A stretch of 64,000 bases of DNA from Alligator mississippiensis (lineage: Eukaryota; Chordata; Crocodylia; Alligatoridae), in contig NC_081827.1 in NCBI RefSeq assembly GCF_030867095.1, forward strand, positions 217,375,810-217,439,809. The letters run 5' to 3'. Positions 11,301-26,300 of this stretch are shown piece after piece. Both the position numbers and the translations under genes were made by a program. The notes under the pieces were generated by a model. That model was not told where the DNA came from, did no database searches, and saw nothing but the letters and a program-made list of their open reading frames with translations. The stretch's first letter is position 1. Every line of letters starts with the position of its first letter.

Positions 11301-14300
11301 TCTAATGTTTAAAATCCACTGTAAAGCTGATTAAGGTAAACCCATGCATTTCACTTCATTTTGATGGAGCTGGCATATGGTTGCAACTACTACTTGTCAC
11401 CCCATGCTGCAGGGTGTTTCCTTGTTCTAAAAGCATGAGCCTCTACTTCCTGTTTTTAAAACATCTAACGCTGTTGGTCAATGCTGTGGCCTGCTTGCTC
11501 ATTAGCTCAAATTGACTTGTGATTTCAGTGGAGCACTAGAATATTACAAAGGATGAATTGAAGGACTTTGAAGATGAAATGTCTCAGACAGTACTAGAAA
11601 GGGACAGAGCCCAATACAGAGGGGAGTGGGCTATACCCTTCCCAAGTACAAGATGCGTGTCTTCCATATGGATACTCCAATACCAAAGCGGTTACAGACT
11701 TGGTTTTTGATTTGATTCTCAGGCACTTTGCTGTTAGGTTAACACAACCATATACCTGCAAGAAACTAGACACTGAACTACGAAGCCTTCTTTTCCCTTT
11801 CCACAGCCTTTTTGCAGGAGGGAAAGATTAGATAGTGATCACTATGCATCAGTTTAGTACAGTTGTTTCAGTCAATAATTAATTGCAGGTTGTTTTTGTT
11901 TTAATATTTATCAAACTGTTTCCTTGGAACATGTGTAAAAACAAAACAAAAACACAAAACCCAAAACTAATCTCAAATATGTCTTTAATATTGTTTACAG
12001 ATTATTCCATTATATTACTGATTAAAGCAGGAAATCTCTCTGGTATGAACACCTATCAAGCACTGGTACATAAAACATATGGTTTTATAGGGTACCTAAT
12101 CCTCTCTACTCTGCAATTTTTATATCCATTTATTGGTAAGATTACTATAGAGTGATACCTTAAAGTTGTCCTATTTGTATTACCAAAAAAGAGATCATCT
12201 TAGCTTAAAATACTTAAAAATGAATTTTTAGGATAAGAATTCATTTTTGTTTCATTATATTGGCATTGAAACTGAGAACACTTAAATCCAAGTATTTCCT
12301 ATTCTTAGTTAATTTTATTATCAGTCTTGCCAGACGATTAAAAATAATATCACCATAGAACAACAATAGTTAGATCTTCACAGTTTAACTCGTAATATGT
12401 CCTTATCTGAAGTACGAAAATGTATTAGGACATTTTATTATGTGTGGTTCACTTCCGAGTGTGAAACTCTGGCTCTGTGAAGTCTATGGTAAAATCCCAT
12501 TGATTCAGCTGAACCAGGTATATTTGAATCTTATGCTTTTAGTGACTAGAGCTGAATATTAAGGTCATGGGCAGTCATTACATCTCTAAAGCTAAATTCT
12601 CCCTCTAAATGCTTTAAAAAAAAAAAAAAAGGCTACATGCAGGTGTTCATACTGTTTGTAGCTCTGCAAAGATCATGAAAGTGCTACAAAGTAGTAAAAG
12701 TGGTATCTCTTTCAAAGAGTATCTTCTCAGTTTTGTATACATAGCCCTTGTATAGTTACTCCTAGCATTACAGGGGTTTCTAGGATCCCACAGGTCTCTG
12801 CTCTCCCTCCTCCTCCATCAAGGGGGAGAGAGGTAAAAGGGTGGATCCCTAATAGCCTGACCATCAAGGAGCTACTCTTTCAGCTCTTGACAAGCTTTTG
12901 AATGCAATGCATTTTTTCTGGTCCTGAAGTTTACAAATGCAATGCATTCTTCTTGTTTTGATATATCCCAACCATGCAATTGGCTCAACAAAAGATATTA
13001 CATGCACAATTCCTTGCATTTTGCATGTTTCCTGTGAAGTTACAGTTATGACATCACTCCAACACTATTAGCAATAGTTTACTTGTTAAAACATGTAAAA
13101 CTCATTCTCTATCCTTTTGATGATGCTGAAGATTTTCAAGGGACATGTGATTTCAGATGCTTCAGAAGAAGACTGATATAAAGGGAAAAATTATCTTGAA
13201 AACAGGATTAATAGACTAAAATTCCATCCAATATTGTACAAAATGCATGGGTCGCAACAACAAACTAAAAGCTTTGTTTGTTTTACCTGGCAAAGCTAAA
13301 GGGATATGTTCTGTCTAAATACACTAAGAATAAACTTCATTAAGGGACAAAAGCTATTCAAATTAAGTGAACAGTGTTGGTCCAAGGACAGACCTGTGTG
13401 CATTTGGAGTGAATAAACTTGAGCTACAAATTAGAACAGAGTTTCTAATCATGAGATGAGTGAGGTACTAGAACAGAATCCTCAACCTTTCAGTGTGAAA
13501 AACAGTTGCTTTATTATAGAAAATATACAATTATGAAAATATTTATGCATCCACTAAAATAAGTGCTTTTTGTTGATTCCCCTACTAATAATGATTAAAT
13601 ATAGTAGTTAAGTTAAATACATGCATCAGCATTTGTATGATGGGGCATATTTATATACAAATTTGTAAAAGACAAAAATGCATGCATATCTATAGTATGT
13701 AGTATATTTTTTTTATTTAAAAAAATGGTTTGTGAGTTTGGACCTAAAGCCCTCTGTTCTTACTCGAGTTCCTGATGAAATGAATAGAAGCCTTAGTGAG
13801 AAAAGAAGGACCAAAACCTAGCCTTCCCACTTCAAAACCTATATCTTCATCTATTGCAGTTTTCCTTTTGCATTACCACTTTTATTCCCTTTCCCATTAT
13901 TCTAGTTGCAAAGTTCAGTAACTCTTTACAAGTACCAGGGAACCTTTTGAAATATTGCTTCTCCTCTGCCCTCAATTACTTAAAAAAAAATATTACCACA
14001 TAATATACAGCAGGTGCCATTTAAAATGCACTTCAGTATAAGGTTCCTACAGTAACTTTGTATCTTTCACTGTTTAAATTAAAAGATACAATAGAAGTGG
14101 CATTGCTGCAACAGGACAAATAATGGCAGCCACTGCATACTTTAACATTGACTAGCACTGTTGAACAATTATGCACAAAACTGATTTTACAAGGTAAAAT
14201 AAGTACATATATCCCCATGCATGTGACAGCAGGATTGAGCCCAGGGGATTAGGTATAAAGCTGAAACAAGAACTGTTGGAGGCATGTAATTTTTCTCTGT

Positions 14301-17300
14301 TAATAAAAACTGTCAATGAATTGCTGTGTTTGACAGAGGCAGTTTTAAAAGCCCTTTTTCCCCCCTTTTTGAAGTAAATGTGCTTGGCCACAAAATTCAA
14401 CAGTCTTGGTCATCTGACTGGGTCCCTTTCAAGTTCTCATGTCTATTATGCAAGGAAAATTGTGAGCATTAAATAGGTCTTCTTTTAGCGTTCAGAACTT
14501 GAAAGTAGGTATGTGAAGGGCAGCTTACAGGCAGCAGTAAGGTTAGGAAGCCAATCAAAAAAAAAAAAAAAAACTAGTAAGGATGAGACTGTAACTAATT
14601 TAGATTTCATAGATTTCATAGCCATTAGGGCTGGAAGTGACCTCATGAGATCATCAGGTCCAACCCCCTACCCAAAGGGCAGGAAGTCAGCTGAGGTCAG
14701 ATGACCCCAGCAAGATAATCATCCAAGCACTTCTTGAATGTATCCAGAGTAGGTGCTTGCACCACTTCTGGAGGGAGTCTGTTCCAGACTGGGGACTCAG
14801 ACGGTAAAGAAGTTTTTTCTTATGTCCAGTCTAAAATGGTTTTCCAGCAGTTTGTAACCATTTGACATTGTCTTCCCTTGGGGAACCCTGGTGAACAGAT
14901 GTTCTCCCAGATCCTGATGCACAGCTCTTATGTACTTATAGGCTGCCACCAAGCCCCCCTGAACCTACGGTTCTCCAGGCTAAAGAGTCCCGTGCCTCTC
15001 AGTCTCTCCTTATAAGGCTTGCTCTCTTGACCTCTGATCATGTGCGTGGCTCTCCTCTGAACTCTCTTGAGCTTTTCCACATCCTTTGTACAGTGTGGAG
15101 CCCAGAATTGGATGCAGTACTCCAGCTGCAGCTTCACCACAGCTGAGAAAAGTGGGAGGATGACATCTTGGGTCTTGCTTGAGATGCATCAGTAGATGCA
15201 AGCCAGGTTTTTATTTGGTTTGCCAGTTGTGACATCACATTGGTGTCTTATATTCATCTTTTGGTCATTCATGACCCCCAAGTCTCTTTTGGTCATAGTG
15301 CTAGTTAGTGCTGAGCCTATACATATGATGTGGGTCTTTTTCCTGAGGTGGAGCACCTTGCATTTTTCTATGTTGAAGTGTCATCAGGTTTTGATCGCCC
15401 TCACCTTGCAAGCCTGTCCAGGTCAGCCTGAATCCCCAACCTGTCATCTCTAGAGTGACTGCACTTCCTCATAATTTGGTGTAGTCTGTGAACTTAGCCA
15501 GTCTGCTTCTGACACCCAAATCCAGATAGTTTATGAATATATTAAAGAGTACCGGTCTGAGAATTGAACCCTGGGGCATGCCACTGGTCACCATGCACCA
15601 TGTTGACTCGGTTCCATTATTAACTGCATATAATCCTGAAGTCTGTAGTATATATGATTTGTATTAATAAAAGTTTGATTGTAAGTTTTGTTTTTGTTTT
15701 GTTTTGTTTTTTGAAGCTATGATTAGTTACAACATAACAACAGGAGACACTTTGACTAAAGTTTTTCAAAGAATACCTGGAGGTAAGTTTATATGTAAAG
15801 CTTGGGAGTACAGGGAGAATCAACTAGTTGAGATTTGTTAGTAAAAAGTAACCATAATGTTTCTATAAACAGCCACTTAAGTTCTCTTACTGATAAGATC
15901 TCCTATGTAAAGGATTTATTTTAATATATAAATAAAATGTGTCTTTCCTGTACTCCGAGGCCCCAATCCTACTACCTAAGTAATATCAGTGGATTTCTTT
16001 GCCAATGATGACCCCAACTGGCTTCAGTACAACTCCATGCAGATGTATGGGATCAATGTGGGGGGATACAGGATTTTAAACCTGCCAACGTACATTTTGT
16101 TTCTTAGTGGGTATCAACTGAAGTAAACACCACTTATGATATTCGAACAATCATTGTCTGTTGATCATTGTTAGATGGCTTACAAATCAGATGATGCAAT
16201 CAATTTGAAATGTGTATTTAAGCCTTTAATATTACTTTTTAACTGTATATCTTTTATATTTGCACAGAACCATTTAATACTCACCTTTTATTTTAATGTG
16301 TGTTTCCTATAGGAAAGGAGAGGAGTTGAAGTTGCACTTTATTTCATTATGGGGCAGAGCCTAAATTTCTTGCTATTAATCTGTTCCTCAAAAATTAATT
16401 TTCCATTTTTTTTCTTCTTTGTTTTAGTTGGACCAGATAACTGGCTTATTGACCGTCACTTTGTTATTCTGTGTACTACTATCATCTTTACTCTGCCTAT
16501 ATCTCTGTATCGTGACATAGCAAAACTGGGAAAGGTAAATCATAATGACAGTGAATCTCAGTGGCCTTTGATGTAATTTGTTATACAACAATATACACTG
16601 CTAACTATTTATTACAGCATGAGAAAGCAATTACAGAGGTTAAATCCTGTTTTTGTGCTTTTTTTAAAAGCGCACATTTAGTCTCCCCTTCCTTTCCCAT
16701 TATGAACATTGGGTTTTCCTGGCTTGTTTCAATTCTGTTGAAGTCAATGGGAGACTGTCCACTGACTGCAAAAGGTACTGGATTGGATTTTTAGTGCTTC
16801 CTACTGCTTGCATGGCTCAGACCTTGAACTAAATAGCCCTGGTACTGACAGACTTGTTCTCAGGTCCTGAGTTCTCCTGAGTGCATTTTAACTGAGAGAC
16901 TTAAATGTTATAAGTCTACTAAAGAAACCATATATCAGTTTCAGATGCCCCTTGAATAAGATCTTGCTCCTCACCTAGTCACAAAAGTTAGGGCAGGGGT
17001 GTTCAACCTCTGGCCCATGGGCCAAATGCCACCTGCAGAGAGCCCCCCCCCCCCCCTTCCTTTTCCACATGTCTGGATAGTACCAGTCATGGCAGCCTCA
17101 GACAGTGAACTGGAATTACCATCCATAATGCAGTCAGACCAAGCACTACCCATACAGCCTGCGGGAGAAAAAGGTTGAGCACCACTGGACTAGGGAATAC
17201 TTGCATTCAGTAGCATCCTCCAGTGTGGGAAAGGGGACTACATTCTTGTTCTTAATATGTATGAAAGAACTTTCACAACAAACACTTCGAATAAACTTTT

Positions 17301-20300
17301 TGCATTCAAAAGAATATAACTAAATGAAATGTTACAACTATGTTTTTGGAGAAATATAGACATGGGTGTCAAAATGATAGTGTTTATAAAATCAAAGGGA
17401 GTTATGCTGGAAGGGACTTCAGACAGCCCTCTAGTCCAGTGTTCTCCAACCTTTTTATAGTGAAGATCGCTTCTTGGAAGTAAAGGGCACCCCAGGATCT
17501 ACCGTGCTGTCCCCACCTACCCCTCCCCGCCCCCAGCCCAGCGATGGCAGAGAACTGGGGTTGGGTCCCGGCCTGGCCTAGTCTGGGTCTCTCCGCCACC
17601 CATGGGTGTGTGGGGGCGGGGCTCCCGATGCTGGGCGCAGCCTGGTGGAGGGCCTGTGCCCCACCTCCCTGTGCTCTGGGATGAGGCGGCTGCTGTTGCA
17701 GGCTGGCTGTTGTGACTGAAGCACAGGTGAGGGGTGGGGGCACAGGCTCCCAAGGCCTCCACCAGGCTGCACCCAGTGGCAGGAGCCCCCCACCATGTGT
17801 CCCTGGGTGGCGGACAGTCCCAGACTGAGCTGGGTTGGAGCCCAACCCCAGTTCTCTGCCATCACTGGGCTGAGCTGCGCCCACCTGGCAACCAAAAGAA
17901 TGTGGCATCAGGCCCCGGTCTGGCTGGGTCTGGGACTCCACCACACAGGGGCATGGGGCTCCTTTTGCTGGGCGTAGCCCAGTAGAAGCCTCAGGGGCCC
18001 ATAACCCCTGCCTCCTGTGCTCCTGAGGCTCATGCACCCTCCCTCTCTGTGCTCCAGGTGCAGCAGGCAGCCTGCAGCAGCAGCCACTTTGTTGCAGGGC
18101 ACAGATGGGAGGGACGGGGGGGACAAGCCCCTGACAGGCTGCACCCTTCAGCAGTGGAGAGTCCCAGACCCTGCCAGGTCGGGCCCCGACACCACATGAG
18201 TCCCCACTGCTGAGCCTAGCCGCATGTGGCCAGCTGCAGTGAGGCGCAGCAGCAGCCGCCTCTGCCACCTCTGCCCTCACAGAGATGGGGAGGGAGCACC
18301 CCGTGTCCCAGAGGAGCCCTCCTGGGATTCCAATCCTTCCAATACCAATGAGACTGGGGCCCTACTTACCTTCCCCTGCTCCTGACTGAGCCGCAGGTCA
18401 TTCCCTCTCTATGAGGGCCTCTGTGGCCCCCTTCCCACCCCTCCCAGATTGACTCGCTGGGGCTGAGGGCAGTGGGTGTGTGCATGTGCCCAGGATCAAC
18501 CTAAAGAGGCTCGGACTGACCAGGTCGATTGCAATCCCCAGGCTGGTGACCACTTCTCTAGTCCAACCCTTTATCAACCCTTATCTAAAACATCCCAGAA
18601 TAATGTTTTCTTAACCTGTTCTTATAAACTTCCAGTGAGAGAGAATGCACAATCTCTCAGGGTAAAAAATGGAAAGTAAGTTCTAGAGACTGCAGCTGAT
18701 AGAATTAAATCGTTAAGGGTTAGGTGGTTAAAGCAATTTACAACACTACATAGTGTAATATAATTATGACCTTCATAAATGTAGAAAATTATATTAAATT
18801 AATTAGTTAAGTTTTCCCCATATTTGGGTACCATCTCATTGTGAATATTATCAGCCATTTTTTTCTTGGATGACTTGAATTGTTCAAATTGCAAAGTATT
18901 TAGAGGTATTAAAAACAAATTCTGTTACTTTTGCTTAACAGGGTGTTATTTTGAATATTAATAATTTTCTGCGATTCTCTTTGAAATCCAATTCATATTC
19001 AGTTGTATTTTTTTTTTTATGCTCTTTACGTGCATGGATAGCTTGTGCTGAACTAATTTTCTTTGATAAAGACTGAGGAAAACATTTCAGATACCTTGAC
19101 TAGAGTATTGAGCAGAGCCCCACTCTCATTAATAATGGCTGTCACTTGAATGAATCAGCATGAATTTTGTGAGGAGGAGTTGGCTCAAATACTGATGCAA
19201 AAAGTCTCTTTCTACCAAAGATGGCAGCTTCAATCCCTGAATCTTGTATCACATTCCCTAAAAATGAAGATCACGTAATTTATACGGTGATGGTGATGGA
19301 AAATAGTAACCAGTAAGCAATCCAAGCAAACTTTTACCCCAGCTATGCAGTCTTATCTCTACAGGCAAATCCATATGTCCATGATGATAAGAATTTAAAA
19401 TTCAAGACTTACCTGCTAAACACCTTCTCAAATGTACACTTTATAACACCATGAATATAAAACGTGTTGAAGCATCTCACGTGGCCAGAATGAGATAAAG
19501 CCCAACTCAGACCTGACATAGGCAGATATAGCTCTATCAACTTCATGTATTATTATTCAATGACTTCCGGGTAAAATCTATTTTATACTTTGTACATTTA
19601 GATTATCTCATGTTACATGACCTCCAAGTAATAGAATAAAACATTGATGCTCACAGGGACTAATCAAGCTGCATCCTCAAAATACAGGAGTGTAGGGATA
19701 AATAGGCTGCAATTCAAATATTGGTCTCTACTAAGAAATAAAAAAGATTATTGCACCTACATAATTATATGTTCTTTGTACTGTTAGGAAGAAAAGTAAG
19801 CTTTTATTTTTAGTGGCAGATACTGTGAGCCTAACTGAAAGAGATACTGATTATCTGCAATTTCAAATGAAGTGAGTGGAAAGCATCTCTGACATCTACG
19901 CTCTTGGTAGTTGCAGTGGAGTAAACCTCTATCTCCACCATAGAGCCATAGAAAGAGGTTGACTGAAAGTAAAAGAAGAAGGCTATGAATGTATCTTTTT
20001 TTTATAAAAAAAAATAAATCCATTGCAATATCAGTTGTTTTAAAGAAACTATTTGTTTCCTTTTTTGAGAGAAATTATGATTTAGAAATAGATATTTGAA
20101 TATTTAATTTCTGACCATCCAGCTGATACCATATTTGGTTTACTTGCAGGTCTCTCTTATATCTCTGATATTAACAATTGTCATCTTGGTCATTGTGATG
20201 ATACGGGCAGTTACATTTAGTTCACAAGTGTGAGTATTTTATCATTTTGAGCACAACTGAATGAATTTTATAAAGTACATGTATTTTATCTTTTGTGTGT

Positions 20301-23300
20301 ATTTGCATGAGTAGAGAACTAGACCCTGGGATTTGTTTCTTTGGATGACTGGAATATATTTTAAATAGTATAGATGTTACTAATGAGAAAATACAGTGAA
20401 AAGTAGAGGGAAGCCTAGCGTTCAGTTTTGATTGAGATCAGAGCCTGGGTGATAGAAGGAAAGAGAAGGGATGCAGACACAGGTGCAGGGCTATGAAAAA
20501 AATATAGAAGAAGAATTGAGAATTACAGCTAAATATGCAATATTACCCCCTCGGAGATTGTGCAGCTTTCCTCTTGAATCAAAACATTTTACATGTGGGA
20601 AAAAATCATCCATTCGTTTGGAAACCATTACAGTAATAGGCAATGTGCTTGATGCTAATATAGTCCTTCCTTTCATTGCCTCTCCTGAACAAGTACTATT
20701 CACAGTAGCAGTCCTGTGCTTTACAGGGCTGCATTCTCACAATATGCAGGTGATAAAAAGATATCTACAGGGTGGGTACAGCATATTTAGATTGGCTATC
20801 AGGAAAAACTTCTTTGCTGTTGTAAGTACGTCAGTAGGGTAGACTGTCTAGAGAAGTTGTGGAATCTCCTTCAGTAATGGTTTTCAAGATGTCAGACAAG
20901 AATTGGTCAGAGGTGATCTAGGAGTAGCAGTGCATGGAGTGTGCTATGAAGACCACATGCATGTTGACTGAACATCCAAATTAGAGCTCTGCCTTATTGA
21001 AGAGGGCCATGGTCAGCAGCAGGAGAATAAAGCAGACCTTCACAGCTGCTTTTGTTATGAAAGAAGATTAAGGAGTTGAGAAATTTATGGAGGGGATGCA
21101 GTAAGGGAAAGGGGAGTTCTGGCTCTCTAGTTAGGATGTATGGGTTTGCATTTGTGGTCGCTAGGTTGCTGTGCAGACTGTTTTGTTTTCCTGTTTCTAG
21201 CCTTTGCTGGTTGCCACGTGAATCCAGGAAGGAAGTTTTCCCCTCTGCTGATACAAGTGTCAGAGTTTGTTTTTTTCCGTATTCCTCAGAAGCATTGGAT
21301 GTTAGCTACAGTCAACACTAGAGTTATCAACTGGAGTGTGTTGATGTTCCTTGTTAATGGGTCTTCTGTTCAGAGTCAGACCAATCGCAAGATTTAAGGT
21401 CAGAAAGAAGTGTATACTGCTGTCAGATCAACATGGACACATGATGGTTTTATCTTCCTCTGCAATGGGTATATGATCCTTATTTTCAGATCTATCAAGT
21501 ATATTTTAACAAGCAGCAGTTGAAGAACATTAATAGTGTCTTCATGGCCCTGCTTTACCTAAAGTGAGATAAAACATTCTTAGTGTTTTTGGGCATTGTG
21601 TGTGGTAGATAGGAAAGAGATTTTTTCATGCAGTTTTAAGAATTAGGCACCCACTTGTAGAGGGTGGTCTAGATGGTGATGATCCTGCCTTGAGCAGAAG
21701 TTTGGACTAGATGACTTCCTGAGGTCTCTTCCAGCCCGACTTTTCTGTGATCCCATGAGGAGAAGGGTGTGGTCATAACTGTCTATGCAGTAAGCCAATA
21801 GTAAAAGGGAAGTTCAGTGGATTTACTGACGCACTGGGGGAACGATCATATTTCCTAAGGCCCAGATGGTCCCAGAGGTCTTCACAAAGTGAGACATCTG
21901 ACAAATGTCCCCAAAGTAATCTGTCTCAATGGCACAATCTTCTCTAAAATAATGCAGGACTCGGGTCCCCTCTACGTGTGCAGGTAAAGGTGTGATGGGA
22001 TCTAATGCATGTTCCACACAGTCATGCTGTACATGCACCAGCAAGAAGAAAAATCCTGGGGCTGGGGGATCAGAGCAGCCGCAGTCCTTGAGACTTAGAA
22101 GTGCATGGAAATTAGGAAGAAATTTTTTATGGTAAGGATGGCCAGAGTCTGGAATGGGCTTCCATGAGAGGTGGAACTTGGAGGTCTTCAAGAGGAGGCT
22201 TGACAATCACCTGGCTGGGGTCATCTGACCTCAGTCCTCTTTCTGCCAGGGGCAGGGGGTCAGACACAATGATCCTTTGGGTCCCTTCTGACTCTATAAT
22301 CTATGAATCTATGAACCTCTGAGCTCTGGGAATCGCAGCAGCTATGACCCACAAAGCGAGGGTGCGTGAAACCCCCAGACCCAAGGGATCATGGCAGCCA
22401 CAATCCTCAAGGCTCAGGGGGTATCTGAAACCCCCAGACCTGGGATCATAGCAGTTGTGATCCCCCAGGCACCCCCACTAGCCTTCAGGACCACAGCAGC
22501 CACAATCCCCAGGGTTTCATGCTGAGCATGATGTACTCTGTGTGGCTAGGAGCCCTGTCAGCTGATGGAGTTCCCATCTGCAGGTGTAAATTTAAAGCTC
22601 GAAAGTGGCCAGCTGTCAAAGTAGTACACATTTTCAAAGTTTAGCTTTATAAATGATTGGAGCATTTTATTGTGTGATAAGTATTTTGTACATGAAGCTG
22701 GTCTTAAGTTAAATGTGCAATTAACCAGTTAATTGTGTGATACCTGTAATGTGTAGAGGGAGCCTAAAAATTATATTTCATTCTTAATGGGCTGCATCGA
22801 TGTATTAAAAAAATTATAAGCTTTAAGATGTGATGATTCTGCTTTTTTGCCTGATGTTTTTCATGTAACGGACAGTCAAATTTAAATTTGTTTTAATTGA
22901 AAGTTAGAAAATGTTGGCAATTTATTATAGATATTTCAGAGCTTATTAAGACAATTATTTCAAAAGCCAAAGTTGGAAAAACAAAAGGGGAAGAATAAAA
23001 AAGGGAAACTATCCAGTAAATAGAAATACCAATAAGCTGTTCCAGAAAACAGATGAATAAATAGACCAGTACTCTGTACTGCACTTTGTGTGATAATTAA
23101 CGTTACCACAAACCAGAAGATTCAGTATATATGTATGTGTCTGTTTGGTGGTAACTGTGTTTGTAAAGCTATACTAGCAGGAAGTGTATGAATCCTATGT
23201 ACATCCTTTATGGGTTTACCCATCTTTAAAAGAATGGTATTCTCCATTTTATATGAGATTCACCTCTTAGAGGGGAGGGACTTTATGTGAACATCATAAT

Positions 23301-26300
23301 TTCTTATTCATTAGGATTGTTTGCACACTCTTCAGAATGTGTGTATATGAAGTACATTCGTACACTTGGAAGATGTTAGCGTGAATGATTCAGTGGTACC
23401 ACACAGAGCTACTTATCTGTCTTGTTTGATCGCTATCTGATAATGAGGCTAACTATAGGGCATATTCTTAATGTTGGCAGAATAGCTAAAATAGCAGTCT
23501 TGCTTCTGAAAACGTGATAAACAAGTGTGCATCATCTATCAGTTCAGCATAGTGTGGTTTTGCTTTCTTGTTTTGCTTCACTGAAATGATATAGGAAACA
23601 GTACTTTCTTGTAGTGCATGCTAAATACCAGTACATATTTGAAAGAGAGATCTCTTAATCCGCTGTCAAAAAGGGAGCTATATATAATGGCTACTGAAGA
23701 CCTTGTTACTATGGTGACACTATCATTTCAACAATAGTACTGCACTGTAAAGCATAAGACAGTGTTCTGCCTACTTTTTAATAATAAAGAATAACATTTT
23801 TCTGTAAAATAATTTCTAGGGTTTTACTGTCTAATAGATTTTTGATACCTCCAATATTTATCAATTATTCTTTTACCATTCTTCTTTTCAGAACTGAGCC
23901 TCTTAAAATTAACTGTTCTAGAATTTTCTCCTGTTATCTAATTATTTATGTTGTATATGTAGATAGTACTTGTATAATGAAAATGTTTTCATTCCCAGGT
24001 AGTATTATCTCTTAATGACAAAATAAACGTAATCTGTATTGCGTTATTTTCATCTAATATGTTTCACCATTGTTATTATAGCAGAGGAACCAAGTAAATA
24101 ATAAATAGTTCCATTGGCTGTACAGGGGCTGATTTGTCTCTACCTTACCTTGTGTATATCCCAGAAATTGGGCCATCATTGAATTACATTTTAGGGGGAT
24201 GTGCTATCGGTGGCTGGAGCCACAAACCTGTGTTGGGTTCCTTGACTAGCTGGACTAACTGCTTTTTCATTCCCAATTGTGACAGAGGGCCATCCCTGGG
24301 GCCAGTCACAATGTCGGCCTGCCCACCTGTCTAGGGCAGTCTGCCCCCACTTTCCTGCCATGCCTTGATGTATTAAATATACAGATGGAAAAAATATAGG
24401 AGACTGCCCATTTAATGCCGTGATGCCAAGGGCATAATACACAGCTCCAACCTCCCCTTCACTGTGTCCCATGCTTTGCTGATGGCATCCAAATCCACTA
24501 GGACTCCCCTGGCCCCTTAGCTGGGTCTCATTGTGGCTTCAACTCATGCCCCCTCACTGGGACTGTGGGGCCTTACGCCCTGTTGGCGTCAGGTGTCTGC
24601 GAATGTGCCTGGACCCCACTCTCAGCCTACGGCCTGTTCAGGCCTCAGTCAACATACCTGGACCTCACTTGCCTTCAGGCCTCCCACTAGACCCCACTCT
24701 CATTTAGGCCTTGGGCCCTTTTGGCCCTTGTGTTGTCACCCAAGCCTCACTCTCAGTCACTGAGCCTCAGGCCCTCCTGGCCTCCTTGTTGTTTCTCAAG
24801 CCTCTTTCTCTCAGGCTTTGGGCCCTCCTGGCCTCCAAGCCTGTTGCTTTTCTCTCAGGGTGTGCACCCCTAGTCTTTCCCCTCCACAGGGTCACCCACA
24901 AGGCAGTGGGCACTGAGGCTTTCCAGTGCCCCATATTCATCTTTCACTAGGGTAGCACTAATGTGGCATTTCCTGAGGACTGCCCCACCACAAGCAGCCC
25001 CACCACACCATCCTACCCCAGCAGGGTGTAGTTTTAGGTCATACCCCAGGACCAGTGCAGGCCTACCTGCCCTGATCTTACACCTCCCTTACTGGGCTTC
25101 CAGATATTCCTCCCGGGCTGCTCACTTTGGGGCACTCTTGCAGTTTCCATCTCATACCCTTCCTCTCGGACACAGGCCCCATCTCTCTCAGGCCCCCTTG
25201 CAAGATACCTCCCATCAGGAGGCTGGGCTTCAGCCTCCTACCTACCAGCCTGCTTTTTGGCTGACCTCCTGTCTTCTCTCAGCAGTGATGTCCCCCCCAT
25301 TGAGGGGACCTTCAGCCTCTTTTAAGCTGTGGTCCTGCCTCTAGGCCAGTTAGGGTACCAGTAGCTCTCCACAGCCCTATCCTGCCCCTCACCATGGGCT
25401 TCCATGCCCTTCAGCCTATTGGCTCTGCCCCCCTTGCATTGAGTAATTGAGAGTCTGAGGACCAGTCTGGGAGGAGCTGACCTCCCTACTCAGTGGAGAT
25501 CCTACTAAACAGCCATCAATTTCTCCTGGGCCTGCCTAGTGCCCCAGAGACCTTCTGGCAGCCCTTTACTCTGCCGGGCTCATCTAAGCCCCTGGCCTCA
25601 GTCACAGCCAGTTCCAATCAAGGGCTTGCCTAGCCCCTCAGTAGGCCCACACTCTCTAAGCCCCTTCCCTAGGCTGGCCAAGCTCTCCTTAGGCCCATAG
25701 CCATTTTCTTACGGCTTGGGACCGCCCCCTCCCCAGTCCCTAGGAACCTCCTCCCCTTGACCGTCACAATGATGCTGGGAGCAGCTGTGCTCCAGCCAGG
25801 ACATGTTCATCCTTCAGCTCCCCAGTTGCAACTGCCTGCTTTTATTCTAAGGCTGCTCCACCCTGCTCCAGTCAGGTGGCCTCCTGGCTATCATGTGACC
25901 TCCTGATTGTCTCTGCAGTCACCTGCAGGCTGCCTCACAGCCTGCTCAGGCCCTTAAAGTGGCAAGCACCCAAAAGTGCACCGCCACACACTCCTCTCCC
26001 TTAAAATCCTCCCTGGGGGGTGTCTGCTGCTTCCTTCTACAGGCCTCTGTGCCACCTGCACATGACCTTAGAGTGGCAAGCACCCAAAGGTGTGCCACCA
26101 CACCAATCTACAAGTAAATACTGAGTGCAGAAGACGGGTCTGTGAAATCTAAAATGCTGAAGGACATGGAAACCAAAAATAACCCCTTCAGTTCGTTAAC
26201 TATAAAGAATGCTTCCATTGATTTAACAAAGCATCTTTAGATAAACTTATGTAATGTTGTATCCAGAACACACAACGTGGTGCTAATTAACAACTACTGT

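Noticed and set aside
17402-18280. 292-codon minus-strand frame
   Set aside because: It lies entirely within a hAT-like insertion with internal repeats. No transposase or other domain is recognisable.
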